Source: Kribbella solani
GTDB lineage: Bacteria > Actinomycetota > Actinomycetes > Propionibacteriales > Kribbellaceae
DNA: 64,000 nt
Reading direction: 5' to 3'
NCBI RefSeq assembly: GCF_014205295.1
Contig: NZ_JACHNF010000001.1
Location: 5,890,001 to 5,954,000, forward strand
Below the pieces are notes generated by a model. It was not told where the DNA came from. It saw nothing but the letters and a program-made list of their open reading frames with translations, and ran no database searches. The first letter of the stretch is position 1. Every line of letters begins with the position of its first letter. Both the position numbers and the translations under genes were made by a program. This document shows positions 1-7,489 of the stretch, piece after piece.

Positions 1-356
1 ACGACAACGACTACATCAAGCGGTATCACTTCCTCGAAGGACTGTCGGTGTACTGGCGTGGCCAGAAGCTGATGGAGAACACCAAGACGAAGAAGCTGGA
101 AAAGAAGTACACCCCGTTCTCTTACAAACGGACCATCGTCGACGCACTGAGTCGTACCTTCGAGCAATTCAAGGATTCGACGATCGTGCTGTCGTACTCG
201 TCGAACGCGATTCCCGACGCCGGGACCATCAAGGATCTGCTCGGAGCGGTAAAGTCCGACATCGAAGTGCGCGAAATCGACCACAAGTACTCCTTCGGTA
301 CGCACTCCACCGCGCAACGACGAGATGTGTCGGAGTACATTTTCATCGCCAGGTGA
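1..356 (+). CDS. D12-class DNA adenine methyltransferase, C-terminal part
   Basis: About 117 codons of an open frame enter from the left edge and stop at the TGA at 354-356. The protein would transfer a methyl group from SAM to adenine N6 in the recognition site of the adjacent restriction enzyme. The visible part has the late motifs of Dam/DpnM-type (D12, alpha-class) enzymes: a YKRT-like segment, then STIVLSYSSNAIP, and a C-terminal end with EYIFIAR. The catalytic DPPY and SAM-binding motifs would lie upstream and cannot be checked. A GTG at 48 is internal and probably not the start. The endonuclease frame opens 3 bp after the stop, so the two genes form a tight restriction-modification operon. 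Confidence 0.75.
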   Translation, partial: DNDYIKRYHFLEGLSVYWRGQKLMENTKTKKLEKKYTPFSYKRTIVDALSRTFEQFKDSTIVLSYSSNAIPDAGTIKDLLGAVKSDIEVREIDHKYSFGTHSTAQRRDVSEYIFIAR

Positions 357-359
357 GGT

Positions 360-1205
360 TTGTCCGTGCCCAACATTCCCACGTTCGAGGAGTACCTCGA
401 GACGCTCGGCCGCCTGACCGCCCATGTCGATCCGACGGCGGCGACACCGCATGCGGCGGAGCTGAAGGAAGCCGCGGCGAGCCTGGAGCAGATCTCCGGG
501 ATCACGCTCGATTCGCTGACGCGATGGGCGCATGATCATCCCGCTTGGGTGCCCGCCTTGGGTCTCGCGGTCGGGCTGTCGCAGGAGAAGCTGAAGAATT
601 CGCTCAAGGACAAGTTCGGTACGTCGTCGTGGAATCTGCTGGCGAAAGACCAGCCGCGCCGGCTGATCGAGATGATGGACCAGGAATTCGATCTGATCCG
701 GCTCGTCACGGTGCAGCGCGACAAGGTGTACGGCTTCGGCGACATCCTGGTCGCCAGAGCCGGTACGCGGGCGACCGCCGTTCGCGCCGGAGCCTCCGGC
801 CGCAAGGTGGAGGACGAAATCGAGGCGATCGCGCATGACATCGGCCTGGCCTGCGAAACCCGGACCAGATTCGTCGGCCGAAACAACCGCGATGCGCCGT
901 GTGACCTGGTGATCCCGGGGGCCGCCGATGCGGCAATCGTGGTCGCGGCCAAGGGTTTCGACTCCACCGGATCGAAACTCACCGACGCCGTCCGCGAAAT
1001 CGAAGAAATGGCCGACGTGCGGCTGCCTCATCAGTTCGTTTACGCGGTCATCGACGGCATCGGCTGGAAGAGCCGCCGCCGGGATCTGCAGCGAATCCAC
1101 AAACTGTGGGAAAGCCAGCAGATCAACGGCATGTACACCCTCGCCACGCTCGACCAGTTCCGCGCCGACGTCGAGGACGCCGCCCACATCCGCCGCCTGC
1201 TCTGA
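360..1205 (+). CDS. DpnII-like type II restriction endonuclease
   Basis: A 281-aa protein starting TTG at 360, with a GTG at 366 as alternative and an AGGTGAGG ribosome site across the end of the methylase gene. It is expected to cut unmethylated sites of the cognate methylase. The C-terminal half resembles DpnII-family nucleases: GRNNRDAPCDLVIP, KGFDSTGSKLTDAVREIEEM and VYAVIDGIGWK, then a DLQRI and YTLATLDQF end. The PD-(D/E)xK core would be D182 followed by residues 196-198, but these read A-A-K rather than E-x-K, so the second acidic ligand is missing or supplied from elsewhere. The partner methylase is of the matching D12 class. An IS30 element begins just after the stop. Sequence specificity cannot be read from here. 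Confidence 0.62.
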   Translation: MSVPNIPTFEEYLETLGRLTAHVDPTAATPHAAELKEAAASLEQISGITLDSLTRWAHDHPAWVPALGLAVGLSQEKLKNSLKDKFGTSSWNLLAKDQPRRLIEMMDQEFDLIRLVTVQRDKVYGFGDILVARAGTRATAVRAGASGRKVEDEIEAIAHDIGLACETRTRFVGRNNRDAPCDLVIPGAADAAIVVAAKGFDSTGSKLTDAVREIEEMADVRLPHQFVYAVIDGIGWKSRRRDLQRIHKLWESQQINGMYTLATLDQFRADVEDAAHIRRLL

Positions 1206-1208
1206 GCA

Positions 1209-2579
1209 GGTTCTCCACTCGTGTTGGGAGTTCTCCACCCGCACACCACTGGAGAACCCTGGCGGGGTCCAGTGGTCTAAGCAACGAGTAGTTCGGCCAG
1301 TGCTTGGGCTGGGGTTTTGAGGTTGAGTGTAGGGCGGGGTCGTTGGTTGAGGGTGGTGGCGATCTGGTCGAGGCTGGCGGCGGTGTGGGTGGACAGGTCT
1401 GTGCCTTTGGTGAGCCAGAACCGCAGGAGCCGGTTGGTGTTCTCGTTGGTGCCGCGTTGCCAGGGGGAGTGGGGGTCGCAGAAGTAGACAGGCATGTTCA
1501 GATCGAGCTGGATGCGCCGGTAGGCGGCTAGTTCGCGTCCGCGGTCCCAGGTCAGGGAGCGGCGCAGGTGGTCGGGCAGGGTGCGCATCTGGGTGATCAT
1601 GGTCTCGGCCACGGTGTCGGCGTCGTGCTGGCCGGGCAGGTGCAGCAAGATGGTGAACCGGGTGGTGCGCTCGACGAGTGTGCCGACCGCGGAGCGGTTG
1701 CCGGTGCCGATGATCAGGTCGCCTTCCCAATGTCCGGGCACGGCACGGTCGGTGGCCTCGGCGGGGCGCTGACTGATCGTGAACGCTTCCCGGTACGGGT
1801 TTCGGGCCTGGCGATGGTCGCCGCCGCGGGGTTTGCGGGCCGTGCGGCGCAGGCTCAACTGCCGGTGCAGGTCTTGTCGCAGCTGGCCGCGGGTCTGCAC
1901 ATACAGCGCTTGGTAGATGGTTTCGTGCGACACACGAGCCATCCTCTCCTGCGCGCTGTCGCCGGGGTGATCACGGCGCAGTACTGCCGCGATCAGGCCC
2001 GGGGACCAGCCGGTGTCCATCCAGCCGGTGATCCGGGCGCACAGCCCCGGATCGGCGGCCAGCTTGAACTCCTTGGGCCGGCGCCGCCGCTCATGAGCGG
2101 CACGGTGAGCCACCGGCGCCCAATAGGACCCGTCCCGGCCGCGATTGCGGGCCACCTCACGCCAGATCACCGACTTGTCCCGCCCGATCGCCTCACCGAT
2201 CCCGGCATACGACAACCCCTGCCGTAACAGCACAGCGATCACCGCCCGGTCCTCACTGGTCAACGGCCGCCGAGCTCGCGTCCCCGCGACCCCACCCGCG
2301 ACCCCACCCGGGACTGCTGCCGGCACGCTGCCCGGCAACCCACCAGCTCTGTTCTGCCGCAACGATGGCTCCACAAGCCCCGATGTTCGCCACCACAACG
2401 AACCCGTATCCCACGACACGCCGACCGCCGACGCCGCTGACTGCACCGACCACCCACCACCCACCAGCGCGAAAAACTCATCCCGCACTCCGTACGGATA
2501 CCTCATCGGCATACACAACACCTTCCATCAGGCGTTGCTTCGACCACTGGACCCCGCCCCTCAACGAGAGTGGAGAACC
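1209..2579. mobile_element. IS30-family insertion sequence
   Basis: The element is bounded by a 12-bp perfect terminal inverted repeat, GGTTCTCCACTC at 1209-1220 and its complement at 2568-2579, with weaker matching (GTTG.G) beyond. A second inner inverted pair, 1261-1285 against 2534-2558, matches at 24 of 25 bases. The left end holds about 31 extra bases between outer and inner repeats, including a second GTTCTCCAC. The transposase stop lies in the inner left repeat. I see no convincing 2-3 bp target duplication (GCA on the left, CCG on the right), so the exact ends are approximate. It lies 3 bp past the endonuclease stop. Confidence 0.8.
1277..2521 (-). CDS. IS30-family transposase
   Basis: A DDE transposase that cuts and joins the ends of the surrounding element. 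The 414-aa frame begins at GTG 2521; ATGs at 2512 and 2506 (MRYPYGVR) are equally possible. It has an N-terminal helix-turn-helix region, then a second one typical of IS30 (SYAGIGEAIGRDKSVIWREVARN). The catalytic triad reads D268 (GDLIIG), D326 (TWDRGRE) and E360 (NENTNRLLR), with the 33-residue D-to-E spacing of IS30. No frameshift or stop interrupts it, so it may be active. A Gly/Ala/Val-rich linker near residues 60-85 is longer than usual and is encoded by repetitive GC-rich DNA. Confidence 0.92.
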   Translation of the reverse strand: MLCMPMRYPYGVRDEFFALVGGGWSVQSAASAVGVSWDTGSLWWRTSGLVEPSLRQNRAGGLPGSVPAAVPGGVAGGVAGTRARRPLTSEDRAVIAVLLRQGLSYAGIGEAIGRDKSVIWREVARNRGRDGSYWAPVAHRAAHERRRRPKEFKLAADPGLCARITGWMDTGWSPGLIAAVLRRDHPGDSAQERMARVSHETIYQALYVQTRGQLRQDLHRQLSLRRTARKPRGGDHRQARNPYREAFTISQRPAEATDRAVPGHWEGDLIIGTGNRSAVGTLVERTTRFTILLHLPGQHDADTVAETMITQMRTLPDHLRRSLTWDRGRELAAYRRIQLDLNMPVYFCDPHSPWQRGTNENTNRLLRFWLTKGTDLSTHTAASLDQIATTLNQRPRPTLNLKTPAQALAELLVA

Positions 2580-2666
2580 CCGGCGCTGGTCATCCGGCGT
2601 TTCTGCTGACAAACTGCGGTTGGCTCGGCCTCACGCCCAGGAGGCCGGTTGTCACGGGGAGTCACG

Positions 2667-3908
2667 ATGGCTGCGTACGATGAGCTGACCGAACGGTTTC
2701 GCGCCAATCACGCGCTGCTGGTCGCGGCACGCGATCGGCTGCAGGCCGCGGTCAGCGCCGGTACCGCGACCGGCGAGCAACGGACCCGCCTCGACACCGT
2801 CAACGAACTGCTCACCCCGGTCACCGCCGCCGAAGTAGATGCCGAGGGCAACGTTGTCGAGGTGCGGCGGCCGCGGCAGTTCCTCAAGGTCGATCCCGAA
2901 GGACAAGGGCGCGCGGTCGAGGTACTGGGTGAGCTGCGGCAGGCGAAGAACGTCGCGGTCCTGGTACCGGGGATGGGCAACAGCCTGGACACGTTCCGCG
3001 GGCAGGCTGATCGCGGCGATCTGGTCCGCGCGGAGGCCGGCCCGGGTACGGCCGTGATCGTTTGGCTGGACTACGACTCGCCGCAGGGGCTGGCGCAGGC
3101 GGCGAGCAAGGACGCCGCGCTGGACGGCGGGCCGCGGCTGGCGGAGTTCCTGCACGAGGTCGACGAGCTGAAGGCGGCCGACGCCGAGGTCACGCTCGTC
3201 GCTCACTCGTACGGCACCGATGTGGCCGGCGAGGCGCTGATCAACGGCGCGCGGCCGGCCCGGGTGGTGATGACGGGGTCGCCGGGCATCCGCAAGTACA
3301 TCGATGAGGCAGCCGATTTCGTGCCGTCGCCGACGAGGTTGTACGTGGAGCGCGCGCCCGGGGATTACGTGGCGTACTCCGAATGGCATGGGCCCGATCC
3401 GGCGACGTTCCCGGATGCGGTACGGATGGCGACGAACGATCCACTCGCGAACGACGAAGCAGTGTCGGTGCACTGGCACAACGAGTACTACCGAACGAAC
3501 AGCGAGGCCCTGCGCAACATCGGCCGCGTCGTACGCGGCGACCTGCAGGCGATCACCACCACCGCCACAACCCGAACCACCGAAACCGAGCTCGCCCCAC
3601 TCACATCCTGGGGCACCCCCTTCAACCACCTAGCCAAGACAGCATCCGCGGTCTACAACGGCGTCGTAAACCTCACCCACCCCCACCGCCACCCCACAGC
3701 ACCCCCCAACACTCCGACGGCAGCCCCTGGCACTCCCGCAGCGCTTCCCGATGCTCCCGCCGTTCCCGTGCCGGACGACGGAGTGCGGCAGGCTGGCTGG
3801 AGTTCCGTCGAGCGGGTGCCGGGCGAGCGCGAATCCACCGCCCGCGGCGCCGGCGTGAGTCGTGGTGGTGCGCATCGGGATCATCAGACCGGAGGCCGAG
3901 GCCGATGA
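2667..3908 (+). CDS. DUF1023-type alpha/beta hydrolase, possibly 5'-truncated
   Basis: A 413-aa protein from ATG 2667, preceded by GGGGAG; GTG 2649 in the same frame is less likely. It has a helical N-terminus, then the DUF1023 hydrolase fold: VAVLVPGMGNSLDTF (oxyanion region), the nucleophile elbow VAHSYGTD with S181, and a late HWHNEYY segment that can hold the catalytic His. The last 100 residues are Pro/Thr/Ala-rich and look disordered. Family members often carry a longer N-terminal helical region of the type seen with WXG100/ESX proteins. The IS30 element ends only 87 bp upstream, so loss of the original 5' end is possible. Its stop overlaps the next ATG (ATGA), implying co-translation with the small protein downstream. 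Substrate is unknown. Confidence 0.75.
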   Translation: MAAYDELTERFRANHALLVAARDRLQAAVSAGTATGEQRTRLDTVNELLTPVTAAEVDAEGNVVEVRRPRQFLKVDPEGQGRAVEVLGELRQAKNVAVLVPGMGNSLDTFRGQADRGDLVRAEAGPGTAVIVWLDYDSPQGLAQAASKDAALDGGPRLAEFLHEVDELKAADAEVTLVAHSYGTDVAGEALINGARPARVVMTGSPGIRKYIDEAADFVPSPTRLYVERAPGDYVAYSEWHGPDPATFPDAVRMATNDPLANDEAVSVHWHNEYYRTNSEALRNIGRVVRGDLQAITTTATTRTTETELAPLTSWGTPFNHLAKTASAVYNGVVNLTHPHRHPTAPPNTPTAAPGTPAALPDAPAVPVPDDGVRQAGWSSVERVPGERESTARGAGVSRGGAHRDHQTGGRGR

Positions 3909-4360
3909 CAACCGCACGGGAATTCCTGCGAGCCGAACTGATCGCGCTCGCGGAGATCGTCGTACCTGGACAACAGCCGATCGTCACCCACGACCCGGGA
4001 CCGGTAAACCCAGGCGTACTCTTCGACGGCCGCGGTCCCGCAACCGTATGCCGAATCACCGTACAAACCGGCAATCCAACCTCCCCCGCCCCAACAACCG
4101 CCTCCCCCACCGCCCCAACAACCGACCCGACCACCGACCGAGCAACCGGCCCGACCACCGACCCAGCCGCCGCCGCGTCCGCCGCCGTGACCGCGGCGGC
4201 CGACGCACTCCGGGCGCGCGGATGGACCGTCGACCTGCAGCCGCCGGAGAACGGGCACTACCGCCTTTCTGCCAAACGCGACGGCTACGACCTCGCCGTA
4301 CACGCCTGGTCGACCGACTGGCGGATAACGTTCACCGGCGAGACCCCGCTGGTTTCTTGA
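3905..4360 (+). CDS. small protein of unknown function, paralogue of the next gene
   Basis: A 151-aa protein with ATG overlapping the previous stop by four bases. I do not recognise a family. It has an N-terminal helix (TAREFLRAELIALAEIVVP), a conserved middle with DPGP and a single Cys in ATVCRITVQTG, a low-complexity Thr/Pro/Ala linker at about 57-90, and a C-terminal alpha/beta piece ending SAKRDGYDLAVHAWSTDW. There is no signal peptide or membrane segment. The linker is absent from the paralogue at 4438, so it is an insertion by simple-sequence expansion. Co-translation with the DUF1023 hydrolase suggests a partner or immunity-like role, but this is only inference from position. Confidence 0.6.
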   Translation: MTTAREFLRAELIALAEIVVPGQQPIVTHDPGPVNPGVLFDGRGPATVCRITVQTGNPTSPAPTTASPTAPTTDPTTDRATGPTTDPAAAASAAVTAAADALRARGWTVDLQPPENGHYRLSAKRDGYDLAVHAWSTDWRITFTGETPLVS

Positions 4361-4437
4361 CCTGAGTACCCGGTTGCCAGGTAACGAATCGCTGCGTCGC
4401 CTCGCGAGTCCTTGGCCGGACGGTGTATCACGGAAGC

Positions 4438-4821
4438 GTGACGTTGACCGAAGCCCGTAACCACCTCCGCTCGGAGCTCCTCGCGGTGGCGGCAATCGTC
4501 GTACCCGACCAGACCCCGACGGTCACCCAGGACCCCGGCCCGACCGATCCCGGCGCCCTGTCCGGCGACCGCGGCCCCGAGGCCGTCTGCACGATCACCG
4601 TCGAGACCGGCGACCCCACCACCCCGGACCCCGAGGCCCAGCTCAGCTTCGCCGCCGACACCTTGGAGTCCCGCGGCTGGAAGGTCACCATCTCCGAAGC
4701 CACCGGCGACCACCACCACCTAACCGCCCGCCGCCAGGGCTACGACCTCACCGTAGAAGCCCAATCCACCGACTGGCGCCTGACCTTCACCGGCCAAACC
4801 CCCCACCCAGACGACCTCTAG
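4438..4821 (+). CDS. small protein of unknown function, tandem paralogue
   Basis: A 127-aa protein similar along its whole length to the preceding one: LTEARNHLRSELL against TTAREFLRAELI, IVVPDQTPTVTQDPGPTDPGAL against the same region, the single Cys in EAVCTITVETGDP, and the end RRQGYDLTVEAQSTDWRLTFTGQTP. GTG 4438 is chosen because it lines up with the paralogue's Met; GTG 4423 is possible. The 77-bp gap to the previous gene suggests the same transcript. The pair arose by tandem duplication and the first copy gained a linker. Function is unknown. Confidence 0.6.
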   Translation: MTLTEARNHLRSELLAVAAIVVPDQTPTVTQDPGPTDPGALSGDRGPEAVCTITVETGDPTTPDPEAQLSFAADTLESRGWKVTISEATGDHHHLTARRQGYDLTVEAQSTDWRLTFTGQTPHPDDL

Positions 4822-4840
4822 GCCCTGCGCCGCCGACGGC

Positions 4841-5512
4841 CTAGTCGTTGGAATCGGCGAACAGTTCGATGATCTGGGCCTGTGTGGCCGGCGGAATAAT
4901 CGTCGAGAACACGATCTGGCCGTAGGCGACTTCAACACCCATTGCCCCGCCCGGCTCGACCTGCCAGTCCGCGTGGGGTACGCCGGGTACGGCATCGAGG
5001 ATGATCGCGAGGACGGAGGGGTTGATGAATCCTTCCGCCGCGATTGCCAGATAGGCCTCTTCCCGCGCTCTGACGCAGGCCTTGAGGACATAGCTGGAGA
5101 ACTCCGCGGTGACGACCTTCCCGCTCGTCAAGGATTCGTAGATCAGCCGCCGAGTCAGATCCCTGATGGCAAGGCCGGCCTGGAGTGCGACCTCTGCGTC
5201 GAGCCTTTTGAAGTCAACCTCTCCGGGCAGGAGCTGATCGGTGCTGACCTGCCCGCTGCCAGTTCCCGCGCGAACGGCTTCAGCCTCGATGCTCTTGTAG
5301 AAGTCGGTGCGGCTGTCGGACTTCCGCTCGCCCGCCGCACAGATCCACCACCAGGTGTCGGTTGTCGTCAGTAGCTGCGCGCGATGACTCGCGTCGTCAG
5401 GGTTCAGCTTCGTTGCCGCGCCGCGGTGGTTGGTCACCTTGACTTTGAACCACACTCTGTCAGTCAGGGAGCGTACGCGTTCGGCGCCGCCGGCCTGCGC
5501 TTCGGCAGGCAA
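4841..5512 (-). CDS. protein of unknown function, 3' part of a frameshifted gene
   Basis: A 223-aa frame from TTG 5512 (GAAGG eight bases upstream) to 4841. No family is recognised. Features include a Trp-rich DTWWWICAAGERKSDS segment near residue 55 and a helical C-terminal half; no signal or membrane segment is seen. It lies downstream of a ribbon-helix-helix antitoxin on the same strand. Reading this frame upstream of the TTG gives sensible protein (DHPLIEKAQQL), while the natural ATG at 5631 lies in another frame that stops at 5530. Deleting two bases from the GAGAG run at 5543-5547 would fuse both into one protein of about 262 aa. The gene therefore looks broken, mis-sequenced or frameshift-controlled. 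A toxin role is suggested only by position. Confidence 0.5.
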   Translation of the reverse strand: MPAEAQAGGAERVRSLTDRVWFKVKVTNHRGAATKLNPDDASHRAQLLTTTDTWWWICAAGERKSDSRTDFYKSIEAEAVRAGTGSGQVSTDQLLPGEVDFKRLDAEVALQAGLAIRDLTRRLIYESLTSGKVVTAEFSSYVLKACVRAREEAYLAIAAEGFINPSVLAIILDAVPGVPHADWQVEPGGAMGVEVAYGQIVFSTIIPPATQAQIIELFADSND

Positions 5513-5529
5513 CTGCTGAGCCTTCTCTA

Positions 5530-5631
5530 TCAGCGGATGGTCGAGAGCGGTGTGTTGACTGAGGGGAACTTTCGGCCGAGGTCTGTCAGGCAGCGTTTGG
5601 TCGGCCGGACCCCGCCGTCGTTGGCGGTCAT
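5530..5631 (-). pseudogene. 5' fragment of the frameshifted antitoxin-partner gene
   Basis: A 33-codon frame from ATG 5631, which starts 7 bp after the antitoxin stop, to TGA 5530. It encodes a short basic peptide ending SVNTPLSTIR. After SVNTPL the reading continues naturally as DHPLIEKAQQL in the frame of the 4841-5512 gene if a CT dinucleotide (the GAGAG run at 5543-5547 on the plus strand) is removed. This is most simply the real N-terminus of that gene separated by a 2-bp slippage insertion. Confidence 0.5.
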
Positions 5632-5638
5632 GACTTCA

Positions 5639-5899
5639 CTACTTCGGCTCGTCGACCCCGCCGAGGTCGTCCAGCTCTGCTGGTGACAGCTTGGCCAGTA
5701 GCCGGACGGAGCCGGCTGCCGTGCCGTCCAGTTGACCGAGAGCCTCCAGGGCGCCGCGCTGGATCTGATCGCGGTGGTTCTCGATGTACTCACGCACGGC
5801 GTCGTCGACGACGTCCTTCTTGGAGGTCCCGAGGAAGTGCGCCGCGTGCGTGATGAGCTTGTCGGTCTGTGCGTCAACCTTGATCGGCGCGTTAGCCAT
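5639..5899 (-). CDS. ribbon-helix-helix antitoxin-like DNA-binding protein
   Basis: An 86-aa protein from ATG 5899 with a good GGGAGG site. The first 45 residues have the MetJ/Arc/CopG pattern: a short beta strand (APIKVDAQTDKLI), helix A, the turn GTSKKD, and helix B (VVDDAVREYIENH). The C-terminal 40 residues would wrap a partner. Such proteins bind DNA as dimers of dimers and usually repress their own operon while neutralising a toxin encoded downstream. The gene at 4841-5631 is in that position. Three half-sites with 8-bp spacing lie just upstream (5934-5953), as expected for ribbon-helix-helix operators. Confidence 0.7.
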   Translation of the reverse strand: MANAPIKVDAQTDKLITHAAHFLGTSKKDVVDDAVREYIENHRDQIQRGALEALGQLDGTAAGSVRLLAKLSPAELDDLGGVDEPK

Positions 5900-5933
5900 C
5901 AGGGCCTCCCTGTTGCGTAGCCAAGGTAGTCCA

Positions 5934-5953
5934 GTACCAAAGTACCCTAGTAT
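5934..5953. promoter_or_regulatory. putative antitoxin operator: three half-sites at 8-bp spacing
   Basis: GTAC at 5934, GTAC at 5942 and GTAT at 5950 recur every 8 bp, each followed by CC or CA, within the 40-55 bp upstream of the antitoxin start. Ribbon-helix-helix repressors bind such arrays cooperatively. GTAC is common in this genome, so the regular spacing is the main evidence. Confidence 0.35.
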
Positions 5954-5984
5954 CCGAGTTGCCGCCAGTTGGTTGCGCCGACGG

Positions 5985-6590
5985 TCACCCGGTCGGTTGT
6001 TTGTGGAAGTAGAGGCGGTCGGGGGTGGGGTTGGAGTGGGGGGTGAAGCCGGTGGTGGTGGCGGTTTGGGTGAGGGTGGTGGGGGTGTGGCGGTGGACGT
6101 GGATGTTCATGGGGTGGCCGCCGTAGCCGGTGGTTTTGTGGGTGGTGGTGGTGCCTACGTGGAAGCCGATCAGGAGTACGCCGCCGGGGGCCAGGACGCG
6201 GTGGAACTCGGCGAAGGCCTGCGGTACGACGTCGCGCGGTAGGTGGATGATCGACCACCAGGCGATCACGCCGCCGACGGAGGCGTCGGGCAGGTCCAGC
6301 GCGGTCATCGAACCGACCCGGAAGTCGACCTCGGGATGTGCGGCGCGGGCGACCTTGATCATGCCGGGGGAGAGGTCGATGCCGATCGCGGTCAGGCCGC
6401 GGGCGTGCAGCTGGGCGGTGACTCGGCCGGGTCCGCAGCCGGCGTCCAGGACGGGCAGCTCGCGGGACGGCAGGAGGCGGGTGAGGAGGTCGAGGTTGTC
6501 GGCCTCCTCCGGCGGGCCTTCCTGGACAAGCTCGGCGTAGGACGCCGCGACGTTGTCGTACGAACGACTGATCTCGCCCAGGAAGTCCAT
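5985..6590 (-). CDS. class I SAM-dependent methyltransferase
   Basis: A 201-aa protein from ATG 6590. Motif I is clear (VLDAGCGPGRV, residues 47-57), followed by an acidic ribose-binding end in IGIDLSPGM, motif II/III in MTALDLPDASVGGVIAWWSIIHL, and post-motif RVLAPGGVLLIGFH. This is the UbiE/COQ5-like Methyltransf_11/25 fold; the substrate cannot be deduced. The C-terminal 45 residues are His/Thr/Pro-rich and of low complexity. It lies alone between the antitoxin unit and the deoxy-sugar cluster, with 31 bp to the hydrolase stop on the same strand. Confidence 0.8.
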   Translation of the reverse strand: MDFLGEISRSYDNVAASYAELVQEGPPEEADNLDLLTRLLPSRELPVLDAGCGPGRVTAQLHARGLTAIGIDLSPGMIKVARAAHPEVDFRVGSMTALDLPDASVGGVIAWWSIIHLPRDVVPQAFAEFHRVLAPGGVLLIGFHVGTTTTHKTTGYGGHPMNIHVHRHTPTTLTQTATTTGFTPHSNPTPDRLYFHKQPTG

Positions 6591-6621
6591 GCCCGCGACC
6601 CTAAAGGGCCGCGCCGACAGT

Positions 6622-7473
6622 TCAGCTCTTGCCGAGTGCCTGCTTCTGGCGGCCCAACCCGTCGATCTCCAGCTCCATCTCGTCGCCCGGCGACAGATAC
6701 GGGAACCGCCCGGACAGCGCCACGCCTTCCGGCGTCCCGGTGTTCACGATGTCACCAGGGCTGAGCACCATGTACTGCGACAGGTCGCGAATCAACGCCG
6801 CGACCGAGAAGATCATGTCCTGCGTGTTCGAGTCCTGCCGTGGCTCACCGTTCACCCACGACCGCAACCGCAGGTTCTGTACGTCGGCAACCTCGTCGGC
6901 CGGTACGAGCGCGGGCCCCAGCGGGTTGAACGTCTCGCAGCACTTCCCCTTCGACCACTGCCCGCCGGACACCTCGATCTGGAAAGCGCGCTCGGACACG
7001 TCGTTCGACACCGCGTACCCGGCGATGCACGCGAGCGCGTCCGCGTCGGTCTCGACGTACCGCGCCTGCTTGCCGATCACGACCGCGAGCTCGACCTCCC
7101 AGTCCGTCTTGACCGACCCGCGCGGCACAAGCACCTCGTCGTACGCGCCGACGACCGTGTTGGGGTGCTTGAGGAAGACGATCGGCTGTTTCGGCGGCTC
7201 GGCGCCCGATTCGGCGGCGTGGGCCGCGTAGTTCTGGCCGATGCAAACCACCGCCCCGGGTCGCGCGATCGGCGCGCCGACGCGCAGGCCGGCGGTCTCG
7301 GCGACAGGCAGTGCGCCGGCTTCAAGAGCGGTTCGCGTACGCGCGATGCCGTCCGCGGCCAGAAATGCACCGTCGAGGTCGGCCGTGAGTGACGTCAGAT
7401 CGTGAACGGTGCCGTCAGCGGCGCGTACGTACGGGCGCTCTTCGCCGACCGCCCCGAGGCGGAGCAGTTCCAC
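6622..7473 (-). CDS. fumarylacetoacetate hydrolase-family enzyme, likely 2,4-diketo-3-deoxy-sugar-acid hydrolase
   Basis: A 283-aa protein. The start is GTG 7473, with AGGGAG at a good distance; the open frame continues upstream but without a coding pattern. The fold has the variable N-terminal domain and the FAH core: CIGQNYAAHAAESG, IVFLKHPNTVVG, WEVELAVVIGKQAR (metal-binding E.E region), the AVSNDVSERAFQ segment, and the C-terminal GDIVNTGTPEGVALSG. These match hydrolases cleaving 2,4-diketo-3-deoxy-L-fuconate or -rhamnonate, and acylpyruvases. Its partners (GntR, enolase-superfamily dehydratase, lactonase) support an oxidative deoxy-sugar pathway ending in pyruvate and a hydroxy acid. It lies 16 bp after the regulator gene, probably in the same transcript. 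Confidence 0.82.
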   Translation of the reverse strand: MELLRLGAVGEERPYVRAADGTVHDLTSLTADLDGAFLAADGIARTRTALEAGALPVAETAGLRVGAPIARPGAVVCIGQNYAAHAAESGAEPPKQPIVFLKHPNTVVGAYDEVLVPRGSVKTDWEVELAVVIGKQARYVETDADALACIAGYAVSNDVSERAFQIEVSGGQWSKGKCCETFNPLGPALVPADEVADVQNLRLRSWVNGEPRQDSNTQDMIFSVAALIRDLSQYMVLSPGDIVNTGTPEGVALSGRFPYLSPGDEMELEIDGLGRQKQALGKS

Positions 7474-7489
7474 GGATGTCTCCCTGGGT

